A DNA stretch of 8,791 nt from Alphaproteobacteria bacterium (GTDB lineage Bacteria > Pseudomonadota > Alphaproteobacteria > RF32 > CAG-239), in NCBI GenBank assembly GCA_017452115.1, contig JAFTNB010000079.1, positions 1 through 8,791 on the forward strand, in the 5' to 3' direction. Both the position numbers and the translations under genes were made by a program. Below are positions 1-5,678 of this stretch, piece after piece. The notes beneath the pieces were generated by a model. That model worked only from the letters and a program-made list of their open reading frames with translations. It was not told the DNA's origin and searched no databases. Within the stretch, counting starts at the first letter, position 1. Each line of letters opens with the position of its first letter.

Positions 1-109
1 CATTATCTTCTCCCAGCAAAGCACCTAACCCCCGTCCTAAACTTTTACGTTTGTGATTATGGTTATTTTCATTTTTGCCAAGCAAAGCATCAAGTTCATT
101 ATCTATCAT
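1..109 (-). CDS. parB: ParB chromosome-partitioning protein, N-terminal 36 codons (gene continues past the left edge)
   Basis: The frame opens with ATG at 109-107 and stays open to the window edge, giving 36 codons plus one base. The residues RGLGALLGED at about 26-35 are the hallmark N-terminal segment of chromosomal ParB/Spo0J proteins, after a short basic, Asn/His-rich leader (KNENNHNHKRK). Its ATG overlaps the parA stop codon as ATGA (109-106), so translation is probably coupled to parA. An AGGA at 119-122 lies 9 nt upstream and is a suitable ribosome-binding site. In this family ParB is a CTPase that loads as a sliding clamp at parS and is moved by ParA to segregate origins. The CTP-binding, parS-binding and dimerisation domains all lie outside the window, so the call rests on the N-terminal motif and the position after parA. 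Confidence 0.93.
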   Translation of the reverse strand, partial: MIDNELDALLGKNENNHNHKRKSLGRGLGALLGEDN

Positions 110-882
110 GCTGCAAGTTCCTTTTCTCTTTTCAAAACTTCTCCGGTTAAACTAATATATGCTTGAGAACCGGTACACTTAAAATCATATAATAAAACAG
201 GTTTACCATGGGATGGCGCTTCGGAAATACGAACATTTCTTGGAATAACGGTATCATATACTTTTTTACCAAAGAATCCTCTAACGTCATCTTCAACCAT
301 TTGCGAAAGATTATTTCGGCGATCATACATGGTAAGAACAACACCTTGTAATTCCAACGAAGGATTAAAATTCTTTTTTATCATATTTATATTACGAATT
401 AAGTCTGTAATACCTTCAAGCGCTAAAAATTCACACTGCAAAGGCACAATTACGGCATTAGCTGCAACCAAGGCGTTGATTGTAACTAAACTTAAAGAGG
501 GCGGGCAATCAATCAAAACATAGTCATAATTTACGGCATCTTTCTCTAGTGCTGTTTTGAGAGCATATTCACGTTTTTGCATATCAACAAGTTCAATCTC
601 CGCAGCCGCTAAATCGGGTGAAGATGGAACAAGTGAAAAATTTGGTATCTCTGTCCAAACAACTGCTTCGGTTATTTTTCTTTCGCCGATTAATACTTCA
701 TAAGAAGAAGCCATACGTCCATGTTTGTTTATGCCCATTGATGTTGAAGCATTGCCTTGGGGATCTAAATCAATTACCAATACTTTTTTACCGGCGGCAG
801 CCATTGCCGTTGCAACATTAATTGTTGTTGTTGTTTTACCAACACCACCTTTACGGTTTGCGATAGCAATTATTCTAGGCAT
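106..882 (-). CDS. parA: ParA chromosome-partitioning ATPase (Soj family)
   Basis: This is a 258-residue protein, the usual length of a chromosomal ParA without an N-terminal DNA-binding domain. The deviant Walker A motif KGGVGKTT is at residues 11-18 with its signature first lysine (K11). The A' strand VLVIDLDPQGN is at about 34-44 and the Walker B strand YVLIDCPP at 121-128. The conserved C-terminal segment RNVRISEAPSHGKP is at 215-228. ParA dimerises on ATP, coats the nucleoid without sequence preference, and is released by ParB, which pulls parS-bound origins apart. The gene overlaps the end of rsmG by 8 nt and shares ATGA with parB. The start at 882 is supported by an AGGGAG at 889-894, 6 nt upstream. 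All key residues are intact, so the protein should be functional. Confidence 0.98.
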   Translation of the reverse strand: MPRIIAIANRKGGVGKTTTTINVATAMAAAGKKVLVIDLDPQGNASTSMGINKHGRMASSYEVLIGERKITEAVVWTEIPNFSLVPSSPDLAAAEIELVDMQKREYALKTALEKDAVNYDYVLIDCPPSLSLVTINALVAANAVIVPLQCEFLALEGITDLIRNINMIKKNFNPSLELQGVVLTMYDRRNNLSQMVEDDVRGFFGKKVYDTVIPRNVRISEAPSHGKPVLLYDFKCTGSQAYISLTGEVLKREKELAA

Positions 883-1504
883 TCTTTTCTCCCTTATGAC
901 GTAATTTAGTTATAATTAAAATTACTCCATCTTCGCTTTCCTGATTAGGTAAGACTTCAAGTTGGAAAATCCATTCTCTTTGAGCTGCTTTTACTTCTTC
1001 TAGGTAACTGCGACCTTTAAGAAAAATAAGTTTTGTATTTTTATTGCAAAACGGTTTGGAATATTTTAGTAAATCCGGCAAAGAACACATAGCACGTGAA
1101 GTAATAGCATCTGCAGTTTCCGGCTTTATGTTTTCGATTCGCTCATTAATTATTTCAACATTAGCACAGGTAATTTCACCCACATGCTTTAAATACATTG
1201 TTTTCTTTTTAATACTCTCAACAAGCTTAAACTTTAAATACGGTGTTTTTTCTTTAGCAACAATTGCCAATACCATTCCCGGAAAACCAGCACCAGAGCC
1301 AAAATCGTAAACAATTTCAGCATTTTGCGGTAACAAATCAAACAACTGCATTGAATCTCTAAAATGTCGATTCCAAGCATCAGACAATGAATTTTTACTT
1401 ACAAGATTCATCCTCTGCTGCCATTCATTGAGAGAAGCTTCATAAGCCTTCAACAATTCAATTGTTTCACGTGAAACATTATATTTTTCCATAGTATTTT
1501 TCAT
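875..1504 (-). CDS. rsmG: RsmG (GidB), 16S rRNA m7G527 methyltransferase
   Basis: This 209-residue protein is the normal length for RsmG, which N7-methylates G527 (E. coli numbering) of 16S rRNA using S-adenosylmethionine. The SAM-binding glycine-rich loop DFGSGAGFPG is at residues 67-76. Other family blocks are the NLVS segment near 33-36, HFRDSMQL near 47-54 and TSRA near 135-138. A parS site is built into codons 9-14 (VSRET). The start at 1504 is the first ATG, but no good Shine-Dalgarno precedes it or the second Met at residue 5 (1492), so the exact start is uncertain. The gene is separated by 142 nt from the upstream PHP gene and overlaps parA by 8 nt, so it probably heads an rsmG-parA-parB operon. 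Confidence 0.96.
   Translation of the reverse strand: MKNTMEKYNVSRETIELLKAYEASLNEWQQRMNLVSKNSLSDAWNRHFRDSMQLFDLLPQNAEIVYDFGSGAGFPGMVLAIVAKEKTPYLKFKLVESIKKKTMYLKHVGEITCANVEIINERIENIKPETADAITSRAMCSLPDLLKYSKPFCNKNTKLIFLKGRSYLEEVKAAQREWIFQLEVLPNQESEDGVILIITKLRHKGEKNA
889..894 (-). promoter_or_regulatory. Shine-Dalgarno site of parA
   Basis: The minus strand reads AGGGAG, 6 nt before the parA ATG. It lies inside the last codons of rsmG, is the strongest ribosome-binding site in the window, and fixes the parA start at 882. Confidence 0.7.
1186..1204 (+). repeat. 19-bp motif copy 1 (in rsmG)
   Basis: GCTTTAAATACATTGTTTT differs at one position from the consensus RYTTTAAATACRGTGTTTT. It is read on the minus strand as Thr-Met-Tyr-Leu-Lys. 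Confidence 0.6.
1231..1249 (+). repeat. 19-bp motif copy 2 (in rsmG)
   Basis: ACTTTAAATACGGTGTTTT fits the consensus fully. It begins 45 bp from the start of copy 1 and is read as Thr-Pro-Tyr-Leu-Lys on the minus strand. Confidence 0.65.
1463..1478. promoter_or_regulatory. parS: parS centromere site 1 (perfect 16-bp palindrome), inside rsmG
   Basis: TGTTTCACGTGAAACA is an exact match to the consensus bacterial parS bound by ParB/Spo0J. It falls in rsmG codons 9-14, read as Val-Ser-Arg-Glu-Thr. It lies 26-41 nt inside the first gene of the putative rsmG-parA-parB operon, so bound ParB could also damp expression of its own operon; that regulatory role is inference. Confidence 0.95.
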
Positions 1505-1553
1505 AAATAAATTTATACAATTTTATTTAAAATTTTAAAATAAAAAACATTCA

Positions 1554-1582
1554 GTTATAAACACAATTTTAAATAAAAACAA
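1554..1582 (-). promoter_or_regulatory. Candidate sigma-70-type promoter for rsmG-parA-parB
   Basis: The minus strand has TTGTTT (plus 1577-1582) as a -35 box, a 17-nt spacer, and TATAAC (plus 1554-1559) as a -10 box, which is five of six to TATAAT. Transcription would start near 1547, leaving a leader of about 43 nt before the rsmG ATG. Such AT-rich sequence yields chance matches, so this is a tentative call supported mainly by its place in the only gap before rsmG. Confidence 0.35.
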
Positions 1583-1605
1583 AAATTATTTAAATTCAAA
1601 TAATT
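1576..1605 (-). terminator. Weak candidate intrinsic terminator after the PHP block
   Basis: On the minus strand an 8-bp inverted repeat AATTATTT / AAATAATT (plus 1598-1605 and 1584-1591) encloses a 6-nt loop and is followed by a T-rich tract. The shape is right for a terminator, but the stem contains no GC pair and would be unstable. It is the only hairpin of this form in the 142-nt gap 1505-1646. The rest of that gap is AT-rich with no gene. Confidence 0.25.
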
Positions 1606-1646
1606 AAACACCGTTTATTGAATCAAAACATAAATATTTCAACAAC

Positions 1647-2465
1647 TTAAATATTAGGTTTCCAGCGTGTGGTGTAATTTATATCCGATAAAAGCTGTTC
1701 TGCTCGAGCAAAATGTTGTCCAAGCATTTGTATACTATGAGCATCATCTGAAATTATAACAGGAACATTACGAACAGCCAGTTCTTTAAGCATCCAATCA
1801 TGTGGGTGTTGTTCGTTGCTTTTATTCCATCCTGATGTATTTAATTCAAACGGCTGCTTATATTCAGTTAAAGCTTCAATTACTTTTCTTTTCGGATTAT
1901 TCCATTCAGGTTCAATACCCAGACGGAAAATTTTATGTAAATCCAAATGTGCAATAAAGCTAAAATAACCGCTTTTTATGGCTTCAACTATATTTTCCCA
2001 GTAATTATGATAATTCTCTGCAATAAAATTTTCCGGACATGGATACCCATGATGAAAAACATCATAAGGATTTATAATAATACTTTCATCTGCTGTTTGT
2101 ATTACATGAGAGGCTCCAATATAGTAATCAGCTTTGATATTAGACATTATTGTTTCAAAATCATCACGCCAAAGTTTTGAAGAAAAGAAATCAACTTCAA
2201 ACCCTACAAAAACTTTTAGTTTTGTGAAAGCTGCGGCTTGGCGGACTTCTTCAATGATTTGTTGATATGTATCTATAGCCTCATTTATATCGTTGATATT
2301 CATAGGATTTGAATGTATCATATTAGGATGATAGCACATATGATTACTTATACCAATTTCAGTAAATCCTATTTTCTCGGCTTGCTCTATCATTTCTTGC
2401 GCCGTATTACGACCATCATATTTTCCCAGCGCATGTGTATGACAATGATATGTATAGTTTTGCAT
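1647..2465 (-). CDS. PHP-superfamily phosphoesterase, HisK-like (PHP copy 1, last of three)
   Basis: This 272-residue protein has the PHP metal-ligand pattern of HisK/YcdX-type phosphoesterases: HxH at 7-9, Asp17, His42, Glu90 in GFEVDFF, His120 in GASH, His173 in AHLDLH, and the terminal DxH at 241-243 in ISDDAH. In this superfamily these residues bind two or three metal ions that hydrolyse phosphate esters; the best-known relative is PHP-type histidinol-phosphate phosphatase, but no substrate can be assigned here. It differs from its two neighbours: the first motif is HCHTHALGKYDG, with extra residues before the Asp, and the SDH triplet is SNH (40-42). It also lacks the SPSW and HIYR blocks that the other two share. 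It starts 1 nt after the end of PHP copy 2, and its first codons lie in a near-identical junction repeat. All ligands remain, so it is probably active. Confidence 0.85.
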   Translation of the reverse strand: MQNYTYHCHTHALGKYDGRNTAQEMIEQAEKIGFTEIGISNHMCYHPNMIHSNPMNINDINEAIDTYQQIIEEVRQAAAFTKLKVFVGFEVDFFSSKLWRDDFETIMSNIKADYYIGASHVIQTADESIIINPYDVFHHGYPCPENFIAENYHNYWENIVEAIKSGYFSFIAHLDLHKIFRLGIEPEWNNPKRKVIEALTEYKQPFELNTSGWNKSNEQHPHDWMLKELAVRNVPVIISDDAHSIQMLGQHFARAEQLLSDINYTTRWKPNI

Positions 2466-2508
2466 GTTATTCTCGATTCAGTTTCCAACGATTGGTATAG
2501 TTCATTTC
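2436..2508 (-). repeat. Junction direct repeat, copy B (end of PHP copy 2 / start of PHP copy 1)
   Basis: This 73-nt stretch matches 3274-3346 at 70 of 73 positions without gaps. It holds the last codons of one PHP gene, the TAA-C-ATG junction, and the first nine codons of the next. Sequence on either side diverges sharply. Confidence 0.9.
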
Positions 2509-3303
2509 TGTTAAGTTTTTTTCAATACGCTTAAATTCATTACCAATATCATCTATATGATGCGCATCATCTGAAATTAAAGTTGAAATATTATATTCTT
2601 TCATCATTTTTATAATTGATATTGTCGGATATGCATCATTGTATTTTTTATATCACTTTGTATTTATTTCTGCCGGAATGTTTTGTTCCGCTAAAGTTTT
2701 TAGCAATTCTTCTATATCTGCAAAAAAATATTCTAAATTATATACTTCGGCTTTGCGCATAAAATCTAAATGACCAAGAAAATCAAACAGTCCGGTTTTA
2801 ACAGCACTTATTAGAGTGTTAAAATGGTTATGGATAATTTCTTCCTGTTCCTTACGAGAAAAAAGTAAAGGTATATCACGAGGATGAAATAAGGTTTCTC
2901 CATTAGAGTTGAAAACGTAATGATTGCCAGTCAAATAATAATCTAAACCTGCTTTTTCTTTAAAATTGATAAATTCATCCAACCATCCGGCGTAGGGCAT
3001 ATAATCAACTTCCGCTCCGACATATACTTTTATAGGGTAATTATCAGCAACCAAGCGAATATTATCTGCGTGCCGCTGAAATTCGTTCAGAGTTGAAACA
3101 AAATCAGTACGATAAATATGGGGAGCATAATATTCAGAAAATCTTGGCCAACTGGGGCTTTCCAAAAAGTTTTTATGTATGGCTAAATGATCTGATATAC
3201 CTATTTCTTTAAATCCTAAATTAACAGCTTTCTCAATCATTTCTTTTACGGAGCTTTTGCCATCTGAAAAATTTGTATGACAATGATATGTATAGTCTTG
3301 CAT
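2467..3303 (-). pseudogene. PHP-superfamily phosphoesterase, HisK-like (PHP copy 2), interrupted by an in-frame TGA
   Basis: The frame runs 216 codons from ATG at 3303 to a TGA at 2655-2653. It then continues open for another 61 codons to TAA at 2469-2467, giving 278 codons counting the TGA. PHP copies 1 and 3 are 272 and 280. The TGA falls where both paralogues have glycine (EINTKG in copy 3, ELNTSG in copy 1). Copy 3 uses GGA there, so one G-to-T change explains it. The downstream part still reads as PHP protein, with ISDDAH and the tail TNRWKLNRE. The product as terminated keeps HxH 7-9, Asp14, His39, Glu98, His128 and His178, but loses the last DxH ligands, so it is probably inactive. The gene lies 1 nt after copy 3 and 1 nt before copy 1. 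A recent nonsense mutation is most likely; readthrough or a base-call error are alternatives. Confidence 0.88.
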
Positions 3304-3346
3304 GTTATTCTCGATTCAGTTTCCAACGATTAATATAGTTCATTTC
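3274..3346 (-). repeat. Junction direct repeat, copy A (end of PHP copy 3 / start of PHP copy 2)
   Basis: This is the partner of 2436-2508, offset by 838 bp, with three mismatches. The same TAA-C-ATG arrangement occurs at both junctions, as expected from tandem duplication of one PHP unit followed by homogenisation or recombination at the junction. Confidence 0.9.
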
Positions 3347-4147
3347 CTGTAATAATTTTTCAACAAATGCAAAATTTTCGCCAATCCTGCTTATATTATG
3401 TGAATCATCAGAAATAACAACCGGTATATGATGTTTTTTCATTTCTTCTAACATCCAACAACAAGGAAATGCTTCTCCGAATTTTAATATTCCTTTGGTA
3501 TTTATTTCTACAGGTGTGTTAGTAACAGATAATGTTTCTATCAGTTTCATTTTATCCGTATAAAATGCTTCCGGTGTGCAAATATTTACGCGCCGCATAT
3601 AGTCTATGTGGGCAATAAAATCAAATAAACCACTTTTAGCAGCTTCTCCGATAGTAGCAAAATGACGTGAAATTATTTTCTTTTGTTCATTAGTATCCGG
3701 CGCTATTTCATTTAATAAAGCAGGATCAATTAAACGTCCGTCATCATCAAAAAGAAAATGATTGCCACTAACATAATAATCTAAATTCAATTCATGGCGA
3801 AAATCAAGAAATTCATCAAGCCATCCATTATAAGTAAAATAATCGACTTCCGCTCCTATATAGATTTTTATGGGGTATTGCGTACGCAGATATTTTATCT
3901 CATCTTTATAGGCTTTAAATGCTTTTTTTGCTTCGGTAAAATTATCCCGATAAATATGCGCACCATAATATTTTTTTAACACTTTCCAACTAGGACTTGT
4001 TTTGATATCTTTATGGACAATTAGATGATCGGAAAATCCAATTTCATTCCAACCAAGACGAATTGCTTGTTCTATCATTTCTTTTAGAGTATTTTTTCCG
4101 TCAGAATGTGTGCTATGTGTATGATAACCGAAGTTCTGCACAATCAT
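3305..4147 (-). CDS. PHP-superfamily phosphoesterase, HisK-like (PHP copy 3, first of three)
   Basis: This 280-residue protein is the best-preserved member of the PHP array. The metal-ligand pattern is complete: HTHSTHSDG gives HxH at 9-11 and Asp16; then His41 in FSDH, Glu100 in GAEVDYF, His130 in GNHF, His180 in AHIDYM, and DxH at 248-250 in ISDDSH. The length and the EINTKG block before the last motif resemble PHP-type histidinol phosphatases (HisK/HisJ). No other histidine-biosynthesis gene is nearby, so the substrate is open; other phospho-metabolites are equally possible. No signal peptide or membrane segment is seen, so it is probably cytoplasmic. The ATG at 4147 overlaps the stop of the murA-like gene as ATGA and has a GGAG 8 nt upstream, which supports this start and couples the two genes. 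It closely resembles PHP copy 2 (shared SPSW, HIYR and RWKLNRE blocks). Confidence 0.88.
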   Translation of the reverse strand: MIVQNFGYHTHSTHSDGKNTLKEMIEQAIRLGWNEIGFSDHLIVHKDIKTSPSWKVLKKYYGAHIYRDNFTEAKKAFKAYKDEIKYLRTQYPIKIYIGAEVDYFTYNGWLDEFLDFRHELNLDYYVSGNHFLFDDDGRLIDPALLNEIAPDTNEQKKIISRHFATIGEAAKSGLFDFIAHIDYMRRVNICTPEAFYTDKMKLIETLSVTNTPVEINTKGILKFGEAFPCCWMLEEMKKHHIPVVISDDSHNISRIGENFAFVEKLLQEMNYINRWKLNRE

Positions 4148-5565
4148 AATATATACTCCGGTAAGGCTTCAATTTTAGTACCTTTAGCCGAAGCTGTTAC
4201 ATCGACACCAAGATTTTGCAAATTTTTAATTAAATTTGGATATCCTCGTAAAGCATAGCTTGGTGTAGTGATTTTACTCTTCCCTTCTGTTATTGCTGCT
4301 TGAATAATTAATCCCATTGTTCCTCGTAAATCCATACCAGAAACTTCTGCAGATTTATATTCTGACGGATGTATTTTTACCCATAAAACTTTATCTGATA
4401 AATCTTGACTAATTTTTACTTCTCTTTGTTCAGCTTCGCTGATTAGTCCCATTTTTTTCATTTCTTCTAAATGAGCAATTCTTCCCGGCCAAATTAAATC
4501 TGCAATATAAGATTCACTTTGTGCTTGTCCAAGAATAGGTGTCCAAATCTGTTGTAAATCTGTTTCCATACCGGGGAAAGGCGACATTTGCATAACAACA
4601 CCATCAAATTTTTGCCGATTGCGAAAATTTAAATTTAGTTGAGTTTTATCCGGAGAATAATAAACACCATTATCAAACATATTACACAACTGACACAACC
4701 AAGGACGACAATTTTCAAAATTTATATTATTAACTTGAATTTCCCCTTTGGTACCAACTGCTAAAAGCGCATAAGTTGCTGATTCCATTCTGTCAGGAAT
4801 TACGGTAAAGGTACCACCGTGCAATAATCCTCTGTTTTTACCGTCATAAATTAATCCAGTACGTTCATTACCGCTTAATCCTAATCCCATTTGCTGCAAC
4901 ATGAGTATTAAATTAGATATTTCCGGCTCAAGTGAGGAATTATACATCATTTTTACTTCTGAAGATCCGGCAACAGATAACATCCAATGGTAAGTAGCGC
5001 CGTGAGAAGCCTTAAATGTGGCATAAACAGGATGACCTTGTACTTTGTTTTTTGGAAGCTTAAAACACAAATAATGTCTGCCATTAGCAGGTTCTTCAAT
5101 TATTTCAGCATTAAACACAGATTTGATTAATTGCTCATGAAAATCTGTTCTTCTTTTACCTCCAAAAGAGCAACCTCCCGGCATAAGAACTTTTAAGGAA
5201 TCAAACTCTCTAGTGTGAACAAATCTAGCTAAAAGTGAACCCCATAAATAATAACTGGCTCTAAAATGAACAGCTTTTTCAGATATTATATTACTTTTAA
5301 TTTTACGAGCATGGAGAAATAATATTTTTTCTTGCGGAGCATAACGAACATCTACTCCTAACTCCAATAAAATATGCCCCATTTCCAAAACATCAGAAAT
5401 ATAAGGAACATTATGCAGTATTACAGGTTCATCAGTCAGCAAAGAAGCGGCCATTAAACCTAAAATAGCATTTTTGGCACCGCTGATATCAACAGCTCCG
5501 TATACAGGCGTACCACCACGAATAGATAATAATTCAGGAATAAAGAAAGGAGCGGATTTTGTCAT
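4144..5565 (-). CDS. MurA-family UDP-GlcNAc enolpyruvyl transferase, divergent paralogue
   Basis: The 473-residue protein aligns by motif along the whole MurA fold. SGAKN at 28-32 supplies the lysine equivalent to K22 of E. coli MurA, FRAS carries R102 (R91), PGGC carries C132 (C115), ETD carries D336 (D305) and DLRG carries R414 (R397). LEPEI (212-216) and RGYPNL (440-445) are also typical. MurA moves enolpyruvate from PEP to UDP-GlcNAc, the first committed step of peptidoglycan synthesis, in the cytoplasm. It is about 55 residues longer than E. coli MurA, with a short N-terminal extension and extra sequence at about 385-405. The catalytic loop reads CSFGGKRRTDFH, where typical MurA has CAIGARPVDLH: one residue longer and much more basic. 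It may be the main MurA, a second MurA, or a related enzyme with another acceptor. It heads the PHP block and shares ATGA with PHP copy 3. No symbol is given because orthology with murA is unproven. Confidence 0.87.
   Translation of the reverse strand: MTKSAPFFIPELLSIRGGTPVYGAVDISGAKNAILGLMAASLLTDEPVILHNVPYISDVLEMGHILLELGVDVRYAPQEKILFLHARKIKSNIISEKAVHFRASYYLWGSLLARFVHTREFDSLKVLMPGGCSFGGKRRTDFHEQLIKSVFNAEIIEEPANGRHYLCFKLPKNKVQGHPVYATFKASHGATYHWMLSVAGSSEVKMMYNSSLEPEISNLILMLQQMGLGLSGNERTGLIYDGKNRGLLHGGTFTVIPDRMESATYALLAVGTKGEIQVNNINFENCRPWLCQLCNMFDNGVYYSPDKTQLNLNFRNRQKFDGVVMQMSPFPGMETDLQQIWTPILGQAQSESYIADLIWPGRIAHLEEMKKMGLISEAEQREVKISQDLSDKVLWVKIHPSEYKSAEVSGMDLRGTMGLIIQAAITEGKSKITTPSYALRGYPNLIKNLQNLGVDVTASAKGTKIEALPEYIL
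4156..4159 (-). promoter_or_regulatory. Shine-Dalgarno site of PHP copy 3
   Basis: GGAG on the minus strand lies 8 nt before the ATG at 4147, within the last codons of the murA-like gene. It supports the chosen start and translational coupling. The two downstream PHP genes have only a weak GAGAA, so they probably depend on coupling across their 1-nt gaps. Confidence 0.55.
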
Positions 5566-5676
5566 TTTATTTCACCATCAATAAATTAGATATCGTTTAT
5601 TGCAAGCTAACATAAATTAATTAACAAATCGTCAGTTTTTTTATTTAAATAAAATCAAAGCTTTAAATACAGTGTT
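5566..5676. other. 111-nt AT-rich intergenic gap between mnmG and the murA-like gene
   Basis: No gene is seen. The gap contains most of one copy of the 19-bp motif (5660-5678) at the mnmG end and a perfect 16-bp AT-only palindrome TTTTATTTAAATAAAA at 5639-5654. The palindrome has no loop or GC pairs and is not a convincing terminator. A TTGTTA-17 nt-TGCAAT arrangement on the minus strand is the best promoter-like pair, but it is weak. A GGTG about 9 nt before the ATG at 5565 is a poor Shine-Dalgarno. Confidence 0.5.
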
Positions 5677-5678
5677 TT
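5660..5678 (+). repeat. 19-bp motif copy 3 (at the mnmG stop codon, intergenic)
   Basis: GCTTTAAATACAGTGTTTT fits the consensus fully. It is the only copy outside coding sequence, touching just two bases of the mnmG stop codon, so its conservation is not explained by protein sequence. Confidence 0.65.

Noticed and set aside
1606..1614. AAACACCGT in the rsmG upstream gap as an inverted motif copy
   Set aside because: The match stops after 9 bases and the TTTAAATAC core is not present.
1947..2180. Plus-strand open frames here and at 329-523, 618-821, 1044-1310, 2313-2534, 3794-3979 and 7727-7948
   Set aside because: Each lies antisense to a well-supported minus-strand gene, shows no family motif, and has low-complexity hydrophobic composition typical of shadow frames.
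2653..2655. TGA read as a sense codon (Trp, Gly or selenocysteine)
   Set aside because: The murA-like gene and parA end in TGA at sensible family ends, and TGG is used normally for Trp. The residue replaced is an ordinary glycine, and there is no reason for selenocysteine. The base after TGA is T, which does not favour readthrough.
5639..5654. Perfect 16-bp palindrome TTTTATTTAAATAAAA after mnmG as a terminator or operator
   Set aside because: It is made only of A and T, has no loop for a stable hairpin, and such palindromes arise readily in sequence this AT-rich.
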